Source: Yersinia canariae (GTDB lineage Bacteria; Pseudomonadota; Gammaproteobacteria; Enterobacterales; Enterobacteriaceae). From it: DNA of 64,000 nucleotides. The stretch covers positions 2,914,001 to 2,978,000 of the forward strand of contig NZ_CP043727.1 in the NCBI RefSeq assembly GCF_009831415.1. The letters are read 5' to 3'. The notes under the pieces are model-generated. The model did no database searches. It worked only from the letters and a program-made list of their open reading frames with translations, and was not told the origin of the DNA. Each line of letters opens with the position of its first letter. Positions within the stretch are counted from its first letter, which is position 1. This document shows, piece by piece, positions 47,911-58,110 of the stretch. The position numbers were made by a program, and so were the translations under genes.

Positions 47911-48969
47911 TCAAACAGCCGGTGTTGGCAGTTCTATATTACTCTCCGCTAACGACCCCATATTGTTATACATTGCGCAGGCAGCATCCACCAAATGCAT
48001 GGCGAGTGCCGCGCCGCTCCCCTCACCTAACCGCATGCCCATTTGCAAGTAAGGTTCAAGTTGTAAATGGTTCAGAGCAATAACCGCGCCTTTTTCTGCC
48101 GATAGATGCGATGGAATCAGATAATCACGCACTCCTGGGGCAATACGGCAAGCAGCCAATGCCGAGGCATAGGAGAGAAAACCATCCAAAACAACCGGCA
48201 AACCCGCGGCCGCCGCGCCTAACATCACCCCGGTCATGCCCACCAAATCAAAACCACCGACTTTTGCCAACACATCAATGCCATCACTGCCATCCGGTTG
48301 ATTGGTTTCAATTGCCCGCCGGACGACGGCCACTTTGTGATGTAATTGCTCACTGGGGAAATTTGCCCCAATTCCCACAACTAATTGTGGGTCACTGTCA
48401 GTAAACACACTGACCATCGCCGCTGCTGGGGTCGTATTGGCCATGCCTAACTCACCCACACCAAACACTTTCACGCCGTCAGCCGCCTGCTGTAATGTCA
48501 GTTTCGCGCTGGCAAGCAGTAAATCTTCAGCTTGCTGGCGAGTCATTGCAGCTTCACAGGCTATATTGCCACTGCCACGCGCCACTTTCATATCTAGCAC
48601 GCCGGGCAACGCCTCGCAGTCGATTCCCACATCAACGATTTTAACTTCGGCCCCTGCATTGGCCGCCAGCACACAAACACCGGTGACGCCTTTCACCATA
48701 TTCAATGCTTGAACCATCGTCACTACACGGGGGGAAACAGCCACACCTTCATCGTAAACGCCGTGGTCAGCCGCCATCACAATGATTTGTTTGCGATCGA
48801 CTTGATGACCATATAAACCACGCATTCCAGCCAACTGAATCGCCAACTGTTCCAAACGGCCCAAGCTGCCAGGCGGCTTTAGCAAGCCGTCCAGACGTGT
48901 TTGAGCTCGGGTCATAGCCCTGCTATCCAGCGGCCCAATCGTGCGTAGAATTGATGAAAGTGTTTGCAT
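47911..48969 (-). CDS. cobT: Nicotinate-nucleotide-dimethylbenzimidazole phosphoribosyltransferase CobT
   Basis: CobT makes alpha-ribazole phosphate, the lower-ligand precursor of cobalamin. The 352-residue protein shows family stretches including [40 protein letters not shown] and GFDLVGMTG, with the catalytic Glu in the C-terminal part (SAEKGA region). I chose the ATG at 48969 (MQTLSSIL), with GAGG upstream; the frame is open further into cobC. It is the last gene of the cobalamin operon, 4 bp after cobC. Confidence 0.94.
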   Translation of the reverse strand: MQTLSSILRTIGPLDSRAMTRAQTRLDGLLKPPGSLGRLEQLAIQLAGMRGLYGHQVDRKQIIVMAADHGVYDEGVAVSPRVVTMVQALNMVKGVTGVCVLAANAGAEVKIVDVGIDCEALPGVLDMKVARGSGNIACEAAMTRQQAEDLLLASAKLTLQQAADGVKVFGVGELGMANTTPAAAMVSVFTDSDPQLVVGIGANFPSEQLHHKVAVVRRAIETNQPDGSDGIDVLAKVGGFDLVGMTGVMLGAAAAGLPVVLDGFLSYASALAACRIAPGVRDYLIPSHLSAEKGAVIALNHLQLEPYLQMGMRLGEGSGAALAMHLVDAACAMYNNMGSLAESNIELPTPAV

Positions 48970-48973
48970 GTAT

Positions 48974-49606
48974 TTAACCTCGCGTTGCAGGCTGCCAAAC
49001 AGCCCGGTTGTTGAACGCACGCAACGTGACAAATCCCTCGCGGATCTCCAACACGCTGTATGCCCCCTGCTCAAAATGAAAATGCCACATGGCTGCCGCT
49101 GGCATTGCCAGTAGGCGCGCCAACATCAGGCTTAATACCCCTTGATGGGCAACTACTAACTGATTGTTATCATTATTTTTTGTTAAAAGCAGTGACTGAA
49201 CCACGCTTTCGATCCGGGCTGAAAACTGTGGAAAAGACTCCCCGCCGGTGGGGCTAGCTTGTTGCCAGTCCGCCACCCATGCCGCCCACGCATCAGGGTC
49301 CTCACGCTGCAAATCATGATGGTGGCGCATTTCCCACTCACCGAAATTCATTTCATTTAATTGGTCATTGGTACCCACATCAAGTGAGTGCCCCGCCAAT
49401 ACAATATTGGCAGTATGGCGCGCACGCAGTAACTGGCTACTGATACCATGAGCGAACTCCACATCCGCCAGCCAACCCGCGACATTGCCGGCCTGTTCTA
49501 CCCCCAGCGGGGTTAACGCCACATCAGTCAGACCGCAAAAAACACCGCGCAAATTGGCTTCAGTTTGCCCATGGCGCACCAGAAAAAGTCGCATAGAATG
49601 GCTCAT
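48974..49606 (-). CDS. cobC: Alpha-ribazole phosphatase CobC
   Basis: CobC dephosphorylates alpha-ribazole phosphate or cobalamin phosphate in late B12 assembly. It belongs to the histidine phosphatase superfamily, with the [10 protein letters not shown] motif near the start, Glu in [11 protein letters not shown] and the second catalytic His in VVAHQGVLS. The ATG at 49606 is taken; ATG 49594 (MRLFLVRHG) is equally plausible, and neither has a clear ribosome-binding site. In Salmonella cobC lies apart from the main operon, while here it sits between cobS and cobT. Confidence 0.9.
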   Translation of the reverse strand: MSHSMRLFLVRHGQTEANLRGVFCGLTDVALTPLGVEQAGNVAGWLADVEFAHGISSQLLRARHTANIVLAGHSLDVGTNDQLNEMNFGEWEMRHHHDLQREDPDAWAAWVADWQQASPTGGESFPQFSARIESVVQSLLLTKNNDNNQLVVAHQGVLSLMLARLLAMPAAAMWHFHFEQGAYSVLEIREGFVTLRAFNNRAVWQPATRG

Positions 49607-49645
49607 CAATATTGATCGGAAACCCGCAGTGTCACATAAATAGTG

Positions 49646-50392
49646 CTACAACAGCGCCAGTAAAAATACCAATTCACCCACTTCAGCAGCAGCTCCCAGC
49701 GTGTCGCCGGTTTGCCCCCCTAAACGGCGGCGCAGATAGCTCGCCAATAGCAGCACAACAACCATGGTGATAATCAGCGCCAGCAGTGCCGTGCCCTTGC
49801 CGAGTAACAGGACTAATACCGCCCCCCCCAGCAACGTGATGGCCGTTTGTCGCCCCGTCACTTTGCCAATGTAAATATTGCCTAACCCATTACCTTCGCG
49901 CGCATAACGGTGGCGATACATCAGTAGCACAATAACCGTGCGCCCAACCACCGACGCTGCGGTCAACAGCGCTAACATGGAGACATCGCGCAGTGCCAAT
50001 TCACTGACCACCAGCACTTTTGCTACCACGATAAATATTAACGCCAAACCGCCGTTAGTGCCGAGGCGGCTGTCGCGCATGATCTCCAGCATTTGCTCGC
50101 GTTTACGGGCCGAAAACACCCCATCACAGGTATCTGCCAGCCCATCGAGATGAAAAGCACCGGTCACCAGCGCCAACGCCAATACATATCCCAGCGCCGC
50201 CAGCGGCACACCGCACCACGGAGCCAACAGAGTGAATACCCCCCCACCTATCACCCCGACAATCAGGCCAATAAAGGGGAAACCAATAATACCGCGCTCA
50301 TAATTATCCATCGCCAACCCTTGGGTCCAGCGCTCAGGCACGGGAATGCGGGTCATAAACTGCAATGTTGCGAGAAATAAACGCAGGCTCAT
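49646..50392 (-). CDS. cobS: Cobalamin-5'-phosphate synthase CobS
   Basis: CobS joins adenosylcobinamide-GDP with alpha-ribazole (phosphate) in the inner membrane. The 248-residue protein has five to seven hydrophobic segments and the conserved acidic stretch [14 protein letters not shown] near residue 82. It also has [14 protein letters not shown] [13 protein letters not shown]. It overlaps the cobU stop by 4 bp and is separated from cobC by 36 bp. Confidence 0.93.
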   Translation of the reverse strand: MSLRLFLATLQFMTRIPVPERWTQGLAMDNYERGIIGFPFIGLIVGVIGGGVFTLLAPWCGVPLAALGYVLALALVTGAFHLDGLADTCDGVFSARKREQMLEIMRDSRLGTNGGLALIFIVVAKVLVVSELALRDVSMLALLTAASVVGRTVIVLLMYRHRYAREGNGLGNIYIGKVTGRQTAITLLGGAVLVLLLGKGTALLALIITMVVVLLLASYLRRRLGGQTGDTLGAAAEVGELVFLLALL

Positions 50393-50934
50393 TTAATTTT
50401 TACCTCAATGCCAGAAACCACTAAAAACACCTCGTCAGCGGCAGCGGCCAGGCGCTGATTGACCCGTCCGGCGATATCGCGAAAATGCCGCGCCAGGCGG
50501 TTTTCCGGCACAATTCCCATGCCCAATTCATTGGTGACCAAATAAATAGGGGTCGAACTTCGGGCACAGGCTGCCAGTAGATCGGTAATTTGCTGCTGAA
50601 TGCCCACTTCCAGTGACGTAAAATCCATCTGTTCTGGCGGTGTATCACCCGCCAGTTCAAACAATAAATTGGTGATAAGTGTTGTGATGCATTCCAGCAT
50701 CACAGCTTCGCCGGGTTCAACGTGTTGCTCAAGCACTGTGCCGAGGTCGCGATACCCTTCCCAAGTGCGCCAGTGGGCCGGGCGACTGGTACGATGTAAC
50801 GCCACCCGCGCGGCCATTTCCGCATCTGTCACCACCGAGGTGGCAATGTAAAACACCCGCTCGGCAGCTTGCGCGGCTAAGCGTTCGGCTAATGAACTCT
50901 TGCCACTGCGCGCCCCTCCGGTAATCAAAATCAC
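50389..50934 (-). CDS. cobU: Adenosylcobinamide kinase/guanylyltransferase CobU
   Basis: CobU phosphorylates adenosylcobinamide and transfers GMP to it, activating it for CobS. The 181-residue protein has the P-loop [14 protein letters not shown] at the start, a His in the [15 protein letters not shown] region that carries the GMP intermediate, and the [18 protein letters not shown] signature. It overlaps both neighbours by 4 bp, so translation is coupled with cbiP and cobS. Confidence 0.94.
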   Translation of the reverse strand: MILITGGARSGKSSLAERLAAQAAERVFYIATSVVTDAEMAARVALHRTSRPAHWRTWEGYRDLGTVLEQHVEPGEAVMLECITTLITNLLFELAGDTPPEQMDFTSLEVGIQQQITDLLAACARSSTPIYLVTNELGMGIVPENRLARHFRDIAGRVNQRLAAAADEVFLVVSGIEVKIK

Positions 50935-52484
50935 TGCGCGCGCTCCTGTTGGTGTGCTTGCATGAGTTTAAAAATCCTATCAATATCAATATTTTCTCGC
51001 ATGTGCGATGCCAAAATATCGAACTGTTGCTGTTTATGTTCAGCATAATTGACGGTCACACCGTCAAAGGCCGCCAACCCTTTGCGCTGGCGCAAGCTAT
51101 CTAATAGTGCGCGGGTAAAATGGTGGCTGTCGAACAATCCGTGAATATAGCTGCCCAGCACGCTGCCATCAGCATTTACCGCACCATCCACCCACTGCTC
51201 GGATTGCCCGTTACGTAACGTTAAGCACGCAAAAGGCGTGGCATCGCTCCCCAAATGGGAAACACCCATATGGATTTCATAGCCTTCGAGTTGCTGCTCA
51301 CGACAGTTTTCCAGTATCCCCGGCAGGCCGGTCTGACAATAGCCGCTAACTCGCGTGGTGACTTTATCGTGCGCGAACTCGGTTTCCACATCCAATAGCC
51401 CTAAGCCGTCCATCTGCTCAAGCCCCGACTCTACGCCATCAATGATGCGGTTCCCCAGCATTTGATAACCGCCACAGATACCTATCACGGGTACATTATG
51501 TTGATGCTGTGCCAGTAACACTGCCGCCAGCCCGCTGTGGTGTAACCATTGCAAATCCCCCAGCGTATTCTTGCTACCCGGCAGGATAATCAGGTCCGGT
51601 TGACCCAATGCCGACAGCTGAGAAACATAGCGCAGACGGACATCCGGTTGAGCTGCCAGCGCATTAAAATCGGTAAAGTTGGCAATGTGCGGTAAGCGAA
51701 TCACGGCAATATCCAGCGCTTTTTCCGCCGTATCCTGATATTTACCATTTTGCAGTGCGACACCATCTTCATCTTCTAAATCAATATCCAGCCACGGCAT
51801 CACACCCAACACAGGGACATTTGTCAGGGCTTCAATCTGTTCCAGACCCGAGGTCAGTAGCGCAATATCACCGCGAAACTTATTGATTATCACCCCTTTT
51901 ACCCGGGCTTTTTCATGCGGATGCAACAATGCTAAGGTGCCATAAATAGACGCAAAAACACCGCCGCGATCAATATCAGCCACCAACAATACTGGCGCAT
52001 CCGCCATCTCCGCCATGCCCATATTGACGATATCCCGATCGCGCAGATTGATTTCCGCCGGGCTGCCTGCCCCTTCAAGCACCATGACGTCATGTTCACG
52101 CGCCAGACTGTGGTAAACCTCACTGATTTGCTGCTGTAATTGCGGCTTATATTGGTGGTATTCCACGGCATCCATGTTGCAGGCAACTTTACCCATTAAA
52201 ACCACCTGCGCCTTGCGGTCACTGGTGGGCTTGAGCAACACTGGATTCATACGGACATCTGGTGCTATTCCGGCGGCCTCGGCCTGAAAAATCTGCGCAC
52301 GACCCATCTCCTCACCTTGAGCCGTAATCCCCGAATTGAGTGCCATATTCTGCGATTTAAACGGCGCGCAGCGGTAGCCATCTTGCATAAAAATGCGGCA
52401 TAGCCCTGCCACTAATACACTTTTACCGACGTCAGATGCCGTGCCTTGCACCATTATCGATAAATTCATCACGGGCCGACTCAT
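50931..52484 (-). CDS. cbiP: Cobyric acid synthase CbiP
   Basis: CbiP amidates four side chains of adenosyl-cobyrinic acid a,c-diamide using glutamine and ATP. The 517-residue protein has an N-terminal synthetase domain ([31 protein letters not shown]) and a C-terminal class I-like amidotransferase domain. The latter carries the nucleophile Cys in [11 protein letters not shown] and His in GSYIHGLFD. Length and order are usual. It overlaps cbiO and cobU by 4 bp each. No sign of damage is seen. Confidence 0.95.
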   Translation of the reverse strand: MSRPVMNLSIMVQGTASDVGKSVLVAGLCRIFMQDGYRCAPFKSQNMALNSGITAQGEEMGRAQIFQAEAAGIAPDVRMNPVLLKPTSDRKAQVVLMGKVACNMDAVEYHQYKPQLQQQISEVYHSLAREHDVMVLEGAGSPAEINLRDRDIVNMGMAEMADAPVLLVADIDRGGVFASIYGTLALLHPHEKARVKGVIINKFRGDIALLTSGLEQIEALTNVPVLGVMPWLDIDLEDEDGVALQNGKYQDTAEKALDIAVIRLPHIANFTDFNALAAQPDVRLRYVSQLSALGQPDLIILPGSKNTLGDLQWLHHSGLAAVLLAQHQHNVPVIGICGGYQMLGNRIIDGVESGLEQMDGLGLLDVETEFAHDKVTTRVSGYCQTGLPGILENCREQQLEGYEIHMGVSHLGSDATPFACLTLRNGQSEQWVDGAVNADGSVLGSYIHGLFDSHHFTRALLDSLRQRKGLAAFDGVTVNYAEHKQQQFDILASHMRENIDIDRIFKLMQAHQQERAQ

Positions 52485-53296
52485 CGCACTGCCTCCATTT
52501 CCCGCTGACGCATCAGCGCAAAAAGTTGTTCTTCCGTTTTACACAGTGGCAACCCCAGCTCACTGTGCATTTTGACTAACCATGGCTGAACCAGCCCGGC
52601 GGCATGTAGCTTATCTTGTTGCAAAAACACTTCTGTTGTTTCGCCTGCAATCATCAGATGCCCCCGCGATAAGACATACAAATAATCACAAACCTTATAA
52701 ATCAGATCGATATCATGGCTGGAGAGAATAACCCGTTTTCCCTCTGCGACAATGCGCTCAATAATAGTAATCATGTGTTGGCGGCCTGCTGGGTCCAGTC
52801 CTGCGGTGGGTTCATCCAGCAATAGATATTCCGCCTCCATGACCAGCGCGCCAGCAATCGCCACCCGTTTTTTCTGCCCGTGGCTCAAATGCTGGATAGA
52901 TTTATGGCGAAATCCTTGTGCATCAACCAAGGTCAATGCCCGGTCAACACGCTGAGCAATAATATCTTCTGGCATGCCTAAATTGCGCAGGCTGAAAGCA
53001 ATGTCACTGTCAATGTCAGTGTAAAAAATCTGCTGTTCCGGGTCTTGGAATACCGTGGTCACGCGCTGACGTAATTCGCGTAGATGGGCTTTTTTATAAC
53101 TGAGCGGCTCGCCTTGCCACAATACCGCACCCTGCTGGGGTTGCAGGATGCCGGTCAGGTTCATGAACAAGGTGGATTTACCACAACCATTGGCCCCCAA
53201 GACACCGGTGACCGCGTGTTGACTGAAATCCAATGTCAGATCGTGCAATACCTGCTCATCCTGATAGCTGAAACCTAACTGCTTTGTGGCTAACAT
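52481..53296 (-). CDS. cbiO: Cobalt ECF transporter ATPase CbiO
   Basis: CbiO drives the energy-coupling-factor cobalt importer CbiMNQO. The 271-residue ATPase shows Walker A ([11 protein letters not shown]), the Q-loop ([10 protein letters not shown]), the signature [15 protein letters not shown], Walker B with [13 protein letters not shown] and the H-loop SSHDID. It stands 11 bp after cbiQ, and its stop overlaps the cbiP start. Confidence 0.94.
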   Translation of the reverse strand: MLATKQLGFSYQDEQVLHDLTLDFSQHAVTGVLGANGCGKSTLFMNLTGILQPQQGAVLWQGEPLSYKKAHLRELRQRVTTVFQDPEQQIFYTDIDSDIAFSLRNLGMPEDIIAQRVDRALTLVDAQGFRHKSIQHLSHGQKKRVAIAGALVMEAEYLLLDEPTAGLDPAGRQHMITIIERIVAEGKRVILSSHDIDLIYKVCDYLYVLSRGHLMIAGETTEVFLQQDKLHAAGLVQPWLVKMHSELGLPLCKTEEQLFALMRQREMEAVR

Positions 53297-53307
53297 TACA
53301 TCCTGCC

Positions 53308-53991
53308 TTACAGGTGGAAATCGCCCTGATAGAGTTTCATATCCAACGAAATGACCATTTGCTGATAGCGAATCATCACGCGGGTAAATAACATACCGAC
53401 CAACATTGCTAGCGAGTGGTAACCGGTACGCAATGAGATATAACCAAATCTTAGAGACTGCGCCTGTTGGATAGCGGCGGCTTCTTCAATCAAGATAAAG
53501 ATAAAACGCCAGGTCAGCAGGATTTGCTCAGTTAGCAATCGAGGGGCATGGCAGCGCTTCAATATTTGGATAAGCTGCGGAAAAGGCGTATTAAGCACAA
53601 ACCAAAACGTCGCCGCCAATGCCGCCAAACTACGCCACAGTGTTTGATTGGCGGTCGTCAAGCCGACTCTATCAATGCCCAGCCACCAATGACCCATTTG
53701 CACGCCCCACCACAAGCTCTCCGGTTGGCGGGAGAGGGACAACACAATCGTCACCAACCCCACCAATAAGAAAGAGAGCGGTATTGCCAACCAGCGTAAA
53801 TAACGGCGCGGCCCCACCCGCAGCAGATAGCACGTCAGCCCGGCGATAAACACTAACAGCAGTGCTTGATACATCGGCGGGCTAAGCATGGCCAATAATA
53901 GGAAAACACCATACAACACCAGTTTTCCCATGGGATCGGCCTGCCGCCAGCGGCTTTGATAACTTAGTTTATCAATCCCCAGCATGCTCAC
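53308..53991 (-). CDS. cbiQ: Cobalt ECF transporter transmembrane protein CbiQ
   Basis: CbiQ is the membrane coupling subunit linking the CbiMN substrate-binding unit to CbiO. The 227-residue protein has about five hydrophobic segments and the conserved cytoplasmic EEAAAIQQAQSLRFG coupling helix near residue 164. It overlaps cbiN by about 20 bp. Confidence 0.92.
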   Translation of the reverse strand: MSMLGIDKLSYQSRWRQADPMGKLVLYGVFLLLAMLSPPMYQALLLVFIAGLTCYLLRVGPRRYLRWLAIPLSFLLVGLVTIVLSLSRQPESLWWGVQMGHWWLGIDRVGLTTANQTLWRSLAALAATFWFVLNTPFPQLIQILKRCHAPRLLTEQILLTWRFIFILIEEAAAIQQAQSLRFGYISLRTGYHSLAMLVGMLFTRVMIRYQQMVISLDMKLYQGDFHL

Positions 53992-54253
53992 CGCGTTTCC
54001 CCCGGTAATAGCCTAAGATATAGAAAATAACCGCCGCCCCAATGGAGCCTTGCAGGGTGAATAGCAGGCTTTCAATTTCGCCGCTGGCCGGTTCATACAA
54101 AGGCTGGAACCAGGGTTGGTAATGGGGTGCTGTGGCCTGAATCAAGGTTTCAGCTTCACCGTCAGAGCCGCCGTATTCACCACCGTGATTGATAAAGAAC
54201 GGCATTATGACCAGAGCGATAACCATCGCCAGCAAAATAAGAGTCTTTTTCAT
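53972..54253 (-). CDS. cbiN: Cobalt ECF transporter small subunit CbiN
   Basis: CbiN is a small membrane protein that assists cobalt loading of CbiM. The 93-residue protein has two membrane segments (residues 3-17 and 69-83) joined by a periplasmic loop. That loop contains the typical GGEYGGSDGEAE and PWFQPLYEPASGEIESLLF stretches. It lies one base after the cbiM stop. Confidence 0.93.
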   Translation of the reverse strand: MKKTLILLAMVIALVIMPFFINHGGEYGGSDGEAETLIQATAPHYQPWFQPLYEPASGEIESLLFTLQGSIGAAVIFYILGYYRGKRGEHAGD

Positions 54254-54254
54254 G

Positions 54255-54992
54255 TTAATGAGTCCCCGCGTGAATTAACTGGCGTTTAGTCAATTGGTCG
54301 TAAATCATCACCGTTAGCAAGCCTTCAGCAATGGCAATGGGGATCTGGGTAATGCAGAACACCCCCATAAATTTGACAATCGAGCCGCTAACACCAAATT
54401 GCGGATCAGGAAATGCCAATCCTAGCTGCACGGAGGTGACAAAATAGGTGGTTAAGTCCGCCAGCATGGCGCAGAGGAACACCCCGACATCACGGCGCAA
54501 TCCCGCTTTACAGGCCAACTTCCAAACCAGATAACCCACGACCGGCCCAATGACCGCCATTGACATGCCATTAGCGCCTAAGGTCGTCAAGCCGCCGTGG
54601 GCCAATAATAGCGCCTGGAACAGCAATACAATTGCGCCCAATACCGCCACCACAACCGGCCCAAACAGGATAACCGCCAGCCCGACACCGGTCGGATGTG
54701 AGCAACTGCCGGTCACGGATGGAATTTTCAGTGCAGATAACACGAAAATAAAAGCACCGCACAGTGCCAGCAGCACTTTTTGATTGCTGTCTTCAGAGAC
54801 AATCTGCTTTAAGCGCACCAGCCCCATAAACAAGCACGGCAGGAACAGTATCCACCAAGCTAACGCCCACATTGGCGGCAAAAAACCTTCCATAATGTGC
54901 ATAGCAAAAACATCATTGGGTGCCAGTGTTAGCAAGATTGCTATTGCAACTCCGCTATATGAAAGTTTCTTTAACTCTTTTTCCATTTCCAT
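54255..54992 (-). CDS. cbiM: Cobalt ECF transporter substrate-binding protein CbiM
   Basis: CbiM is the integral membrane cobalt-binding component. The first 30 residues (ending [12 protein letters not shown]) look like a signal peptide. Cleavage would expose Met-His at the new N-terminus, where the His is a known metal ligand of the family. Further signatures are [11 protein letters not shown] and [14 protein letters not shown]. The sequence is very close to Salmonella CbiM. It is separated from cbiL by 66 bp of AT-rich sequence, the largest gap inside the visible operon. Confidence 0.94.
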   Translation of the reverse strand: MEMEKELKKLSYSGVAIAILLTLAPNDVFAMHIMEGFLPPMWALAWWILFLPCLFMGLVRLKQIVSEDSNQKVLLALCGAFIFVLSALKIPSVTGSCSHPTGVGLAVILFGPVVVAVLGAIVLLFQALLLAHGGLTTLGANGMSMAVIGPVVGYLVWKLACKAGLRRDVGVFLCAMLADLTTYFVTSVQLGLAFPDPQFGVSGSIVKFMGVFCITQIPIAIAEGLLTVMIYDQLTKRQLIHAGTH

Positions 54993-55058
54993 TAGTTACT
55001 CCAATCACTTTGGATATCGGTTAAAAAACTTAACGACTCGTTATTTATTAACTTGCTG

Positions 55059-55772
55059 TTATTCATTAACTAATTGCTGCTTATTTACTAAAATAGTCGA
55101 GAAATAAGGCAATGGCTGGTCAGCGGCAATCGTATCTAACTGACGCCAGCACACCTCTCCTGGCAATGAGGCTTCCGACATCAAGAGCGCATGTGGGAAG
55201 AGATTTAGTCGGCCCAACAGCGCCTGAATTCGGGCAAAGCGGCCATAAACTTTCATCAGCACCACACAGTCGTGCTCTTGCAGTGCGCGTTCCAGCTCAG
55301 CTTCCGGTGCCGTACAAGACATAATCGCCAACGATTGTTGTTCCATCGCCAACGGCAATGCTGCGCGCGAAGCAATGGCGGCAAAAGAAGTCACGCCCGG
55401 CACAATCTCTAACCAATCTGGCCGACCAATGCGTTCTAGCAAAAATACCCATGTGCTAAATAACATGGCGTCGCCAAGGGTGATAAATCCAACCTGACGG
55501 CCCTTAGCAACTTCGACTTGTAACTGCTGCGCGACCTCATCCCACACCGCTTGTTTTTCGCTGTCATCAGCACTCATCGGGAAATGACAGGTGCGGATTT
55601 CGGTTTGGGGGGATAAATACTCGCGCACAATCGACAACGCCAGACTGTCACCGCCCTTACGTCCCGCAGGGGCATACAGCACATCAAGCTTGCCAATCAA
55701 TCTTGCTGCTCGCACAGTGATTAAATCACTGGCTCCGGGGCCAACACCTAATGCATAAAGTCTGCCGCTCAT
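55059..55772 (-). CDS. cbiL: Cobalt-factor II C20-methyltransferase CbiL
   Basis: CbiL methylates C-20 of cobalt-factor II with S-adenosylmethionine in anaerobic corrin synthesis. The 237-residue protein has the YALGVGPGASDLITVRA start and GFITLGDAMLFSTW, the typical SAM-binding loops of the precorrin methyltransferase family. I chose the ATG at 55772, which overlaps the cbiK stop as TAATG. The frame is open upstream into cbiK, but no good start is there. Confidence 0.93.
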   Translation of the reverse strand: MSGRLYALGVGPGASDLITVRAARLIGKLDVLYAPAGRKGGDSLALSIVREYLSPQTEIRTCHFPMSADDSEKQAVWDEVAQQLQVEVAKGRQVGFITLGDAMLFSTWVFLLERIGRPDWLEIVPGVTSFAAIASRAALPLAMEQQSLAIMSCTAPEAELERALQEHDCVVLMKVYGRFARIQALLGRLNLFPHALLMSEASLPGEVCWRQLDTIAADQPLPYFSTILVNKQQLVNE

Positions 55773-56566
55773 TACGCTGCCTCCTGCTTTTTTTGCTGCA
55801 AGGCATGGTCTAAATGCTCGACAAACATCTGGCGAATCAAGGGGTTTTCCCCCAGACCTTGCAGCCATGACTGAGCACTGATACCGGCAGCTTCCAGTTG
55901 TGATTGCCATGAATCCGGCTCATCAGAGGCCATGTCATTGATGGCGTGATCACCGGCCACCAGCATCAAGGGCATCAGGTGAACTTTGCGCACGCCCTGC
56001 TGCTGTAAGCGGGTAATGATATGGCTGATTTCCGGGTAACTTTCGACGGCACCGACCAAGGCCGGGAAGTTCAGCGAGGTCATTAAATGGTCAAGGCAGG
56101 CATAAGCTGAAAACGCATAGTGGCTGGCACCGTGGCCCATAAATACCACGCGCTCATCGGCGGCCAGGCGAGGCATTTGTGCCTCAAGCGCCACAAGTAA
56201 TTGCTGATAATCGGCAAAACTACTCAACAGTGGCGTACCCAAAACCAAATGATGGAAACACGCACTGAAGCTGCGCACTTCATTAGCAACTTTTTCGTAT
56301 TCATCACCATTAATCACATGCAAGGATTGGATGGCGACATCCTGATATCCTTGCTCAACCAGCTGTTTCAGTGCTTCTCGCGGGTTATTGATCAGCAATC
56401 CATCACGTTTGCGCAGCTTGCGAATAATCATTTCTGACGTAAATGCGCGAAATACATCGCGATCGCTGTAAGCCGCCGCCAATTGCTGCTCGCAGGCATC
56501 AATATTCTTTTGCCGGGTGTGTTCATAACTGGTGCCAAAACTGATCACCAACAGTGCCTTTTTCAT
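55772..56566 (-). CDS. cbiK: Sirohydrochlorin cobaltochelatase CbiK
   Basis: CbiK inserts cobalt into sirohydrochlorin, the step that defines the early-insertion anaerobic pathway. The 264-residue protein has the family start ALLVISFGTSYEHTR, the metal-binding His in QSLHVINGDEY, the VFMGHGASHYAF stretch and LMLVAGDHAINDMA. No signal peptide is present, so it is the cytoplasmic form. It lies one base after cbiJ. Confidence 0.94.
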   Translation of the reverse strand: MKKALLVISFGTSYEHTRQKNIDACEQQLAAAYSDRDVFRAFTSEMIIRKLRKRDGLLINNPREALKQLVEQGYQDVAIQSLHVINGDEYEKVANEVRSFSACFHHLVLGTPLLSSFADYQQLLVALEAQMPRLAADERVVFMGHGASHYAFSAYACLDHLMTSLNFPALVGAVESYPEISHIITRLQQQGVRKVHLMPLMLVAGDHAINDMASDEPDSWQSQLEAAGISAQSWLQGLGENPLIRQMFVEHLDHALQQKKQEAA

Positions 56567-56567
56567 T

Positions 56568-57371
56568 TTATTGTCCTCGTTGTTGCTGCCAGTGCATCAG
56601 ATGTCGGGTAAATTCATCCAATGAAGTCACTTGTTGCCCAATACTGCCCAATTCCACTGCGGCCGGACGCCGCACCACAATGCAGGGGATATTTAATGCC
56701 AGACAGGGAGCCACTTTTTCCTGATAACCCCCTTGTGCACCCGACTCCTTGGTGATGACCACATCTGGCTGGCAAAACTCATACAATGCCTGATTGAATT
56801 GCGCGCTGAATGGCCCGCGCAGCGCAATAATCTGATCCACACCCAATCCGAGCGCTTCACATTGGCTCAGCACCTCTGCTGTCGGCAGCACTCGCGCCAA
56901 TAAAGTTTTACCTATCAGCCCCTGTTGATACTCAGCCAACTGCTTACTGCCCGTTGTCAGCAACACTCGCGGCCCTAGCCGCTGTGCTGCGGCACATGCT
57001 GCTGCTACGCCGCCCACTTTGTAGAGCAGTGGGTGATTGAGCACCTCAATTTCACTCGGGCGCTGATAACGGATCAGCGGCACATTGGATTGCCGACAAG
57101 CGGCAGCCACATTGTCACTGAGCAAGTCGGCGTAGGGGTGCGAAGCATCAATCACCCACAACACCTGCCTTTTGATAAGGAAATCGGTCATTGCGGCCGC
57201 ATCCATCCGCCCTACCAATATCTCGCCGCCAATATCCCCCGCCAGTTGTTTGCCAGCATCCGTAGCAACTGACAAACTGTAATGTTCGCCTGCGCCGTCC
57301 AGTAATTGACAAATCAGCCGCGCATCGCTGGTGCCACCGAAGACATGGATTGGCGGATAATCCTGGGTCAT
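56568..57371 (-). CDS. cbiJ: Cobalt-precorrin-6A reductase CbiJ
   Basis: CbiJ reduces the macrocycle of cobalt-precorrin-6A with a nicotinamide cofactor. The 267-residue protein begins IHVFGGTSDARLICQLL and shows WVIDASHPYA, RYQRPSE and TKESGAQGGYQEKV, all typical of CbiJ/CobK. It starts 13 bp after cbiH. Length is normal. Confidence 0.92.
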   Translation of the reverse strand: MTQDYPPIHVFGGTSDARLICQLLDGAGEHYSLSVATDAGKQLAGDIGGEILVGRMDAAAMTDFLIKRQVLWVIDASHPYADLLSDNVAAACRQSNVPLIRYQRPSEIEVLNHPLLYKVGGVAAACAAAQRLGPRVLLTTGSKQLAEYQQGLIGKTLLARVLPTAEVLSQCEALGLGVDQIIALRGPFSAQFNQALYEFCQPDVVITKESGAQGGYQEKVAPCLALNIPCIVVRRPAAVELGSIGQQVTSLDEFTRHLMHWQQQRGQ

Positions 57372-57384
57372 AGCAAATAGCCCG

Positions 57385-58110
57385 TCATAATGAATAGCCG
57401 CGAGGGGTAATCATCAGCCCATTACGACAATAAGTGGCCTGATTACCGACAATCACCAGACTGGTCATGTCCACCGGCTTATAATCCATTTCACCCACGG
57501 TAGTTAACCATTTCTCCTGCTTTTTACGCCCCGCCGCTTTCACCACACCGACTGGTGTTTCGGCTTTTTTCCACGGCTGCATAAGCTCAAACGCCCGCGC
57601 CAAATGCCCTTCACGGCCACGGCTGCGTGGGTTATAGAAACAGATGACGAAATCTGCCTGCGCCGCCGCGATAATGCGTTTTTCAATCACCTCCCACGGG
57701 GTCATCAAATCACTCAGGCTGATATGACAAAAGTCATGCATCAGCGGCGCGCCGAGTAGTGAAGCCGCAGCGATACTGGCGGTAATACCGGCCACCAGCC
57801 GCACCTCCAGTTCAAGCTGTTGTTGTGTAACCAGCTCCAACACCAAGCCCGCCATGCCATAAATACCGGCATCGCCACTGCTGATCAGCGCCACGTTATG
57901 ACCCGCTATTGCCAGATCAATGGCCGCCTGACAGCGCTCAATCTCTTTACACATCCCGGTTTTGATCACCTGCTTATCCATGGTCATGGACTTCACCAGA
58001 TGGGTATAGGTTTTATAACCGACGATAATTTCCGCTTCGCGGATAGCGGCGATAGCGTCCTGCGTCATCATCGATTCACTGCCCGGCCCGATGCCAATCA
58101 CGGTTAACAT
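57385..58110 (-). CDS. cbiH: Cobalt-precorrin-3B C17-methyltransferase CbiH
   Basis: CbiH methylates C-17 and takes part in ring contraction. The 241-residue protein shows SAM-methyltransferase loops (VIGIGPGSESMMT, ALISSGDAGIYGMAGLV) and FVICFYNPRSRGR near residue 151. The start overlaps the cbiG stop by one base. Unlike some Gram-negatives, it is not fused to another domain. Confidence 0.93.
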   Translation of the reverse strand: MLTVIGIGPGSESMMTQDAIAAIREAEIIVGYKTYTHLVKSMTMDKQVIKTGMCKEIERCQAAIDLAIAGHNVALISSGDAGIYGMAGLVLELVTQQQLELEVRLVAGITASIAAASLLGAPLMHDFCHISLSDLMTPWEVIEKRIIAAAQADFVICFYNPRSRGREGHLARAFELMQPWKKAETPVGVVKAAGRKKQEKWLTTVGEMDYKPVDMTSLVIVGNQATYCRNGLMITPRGYSL

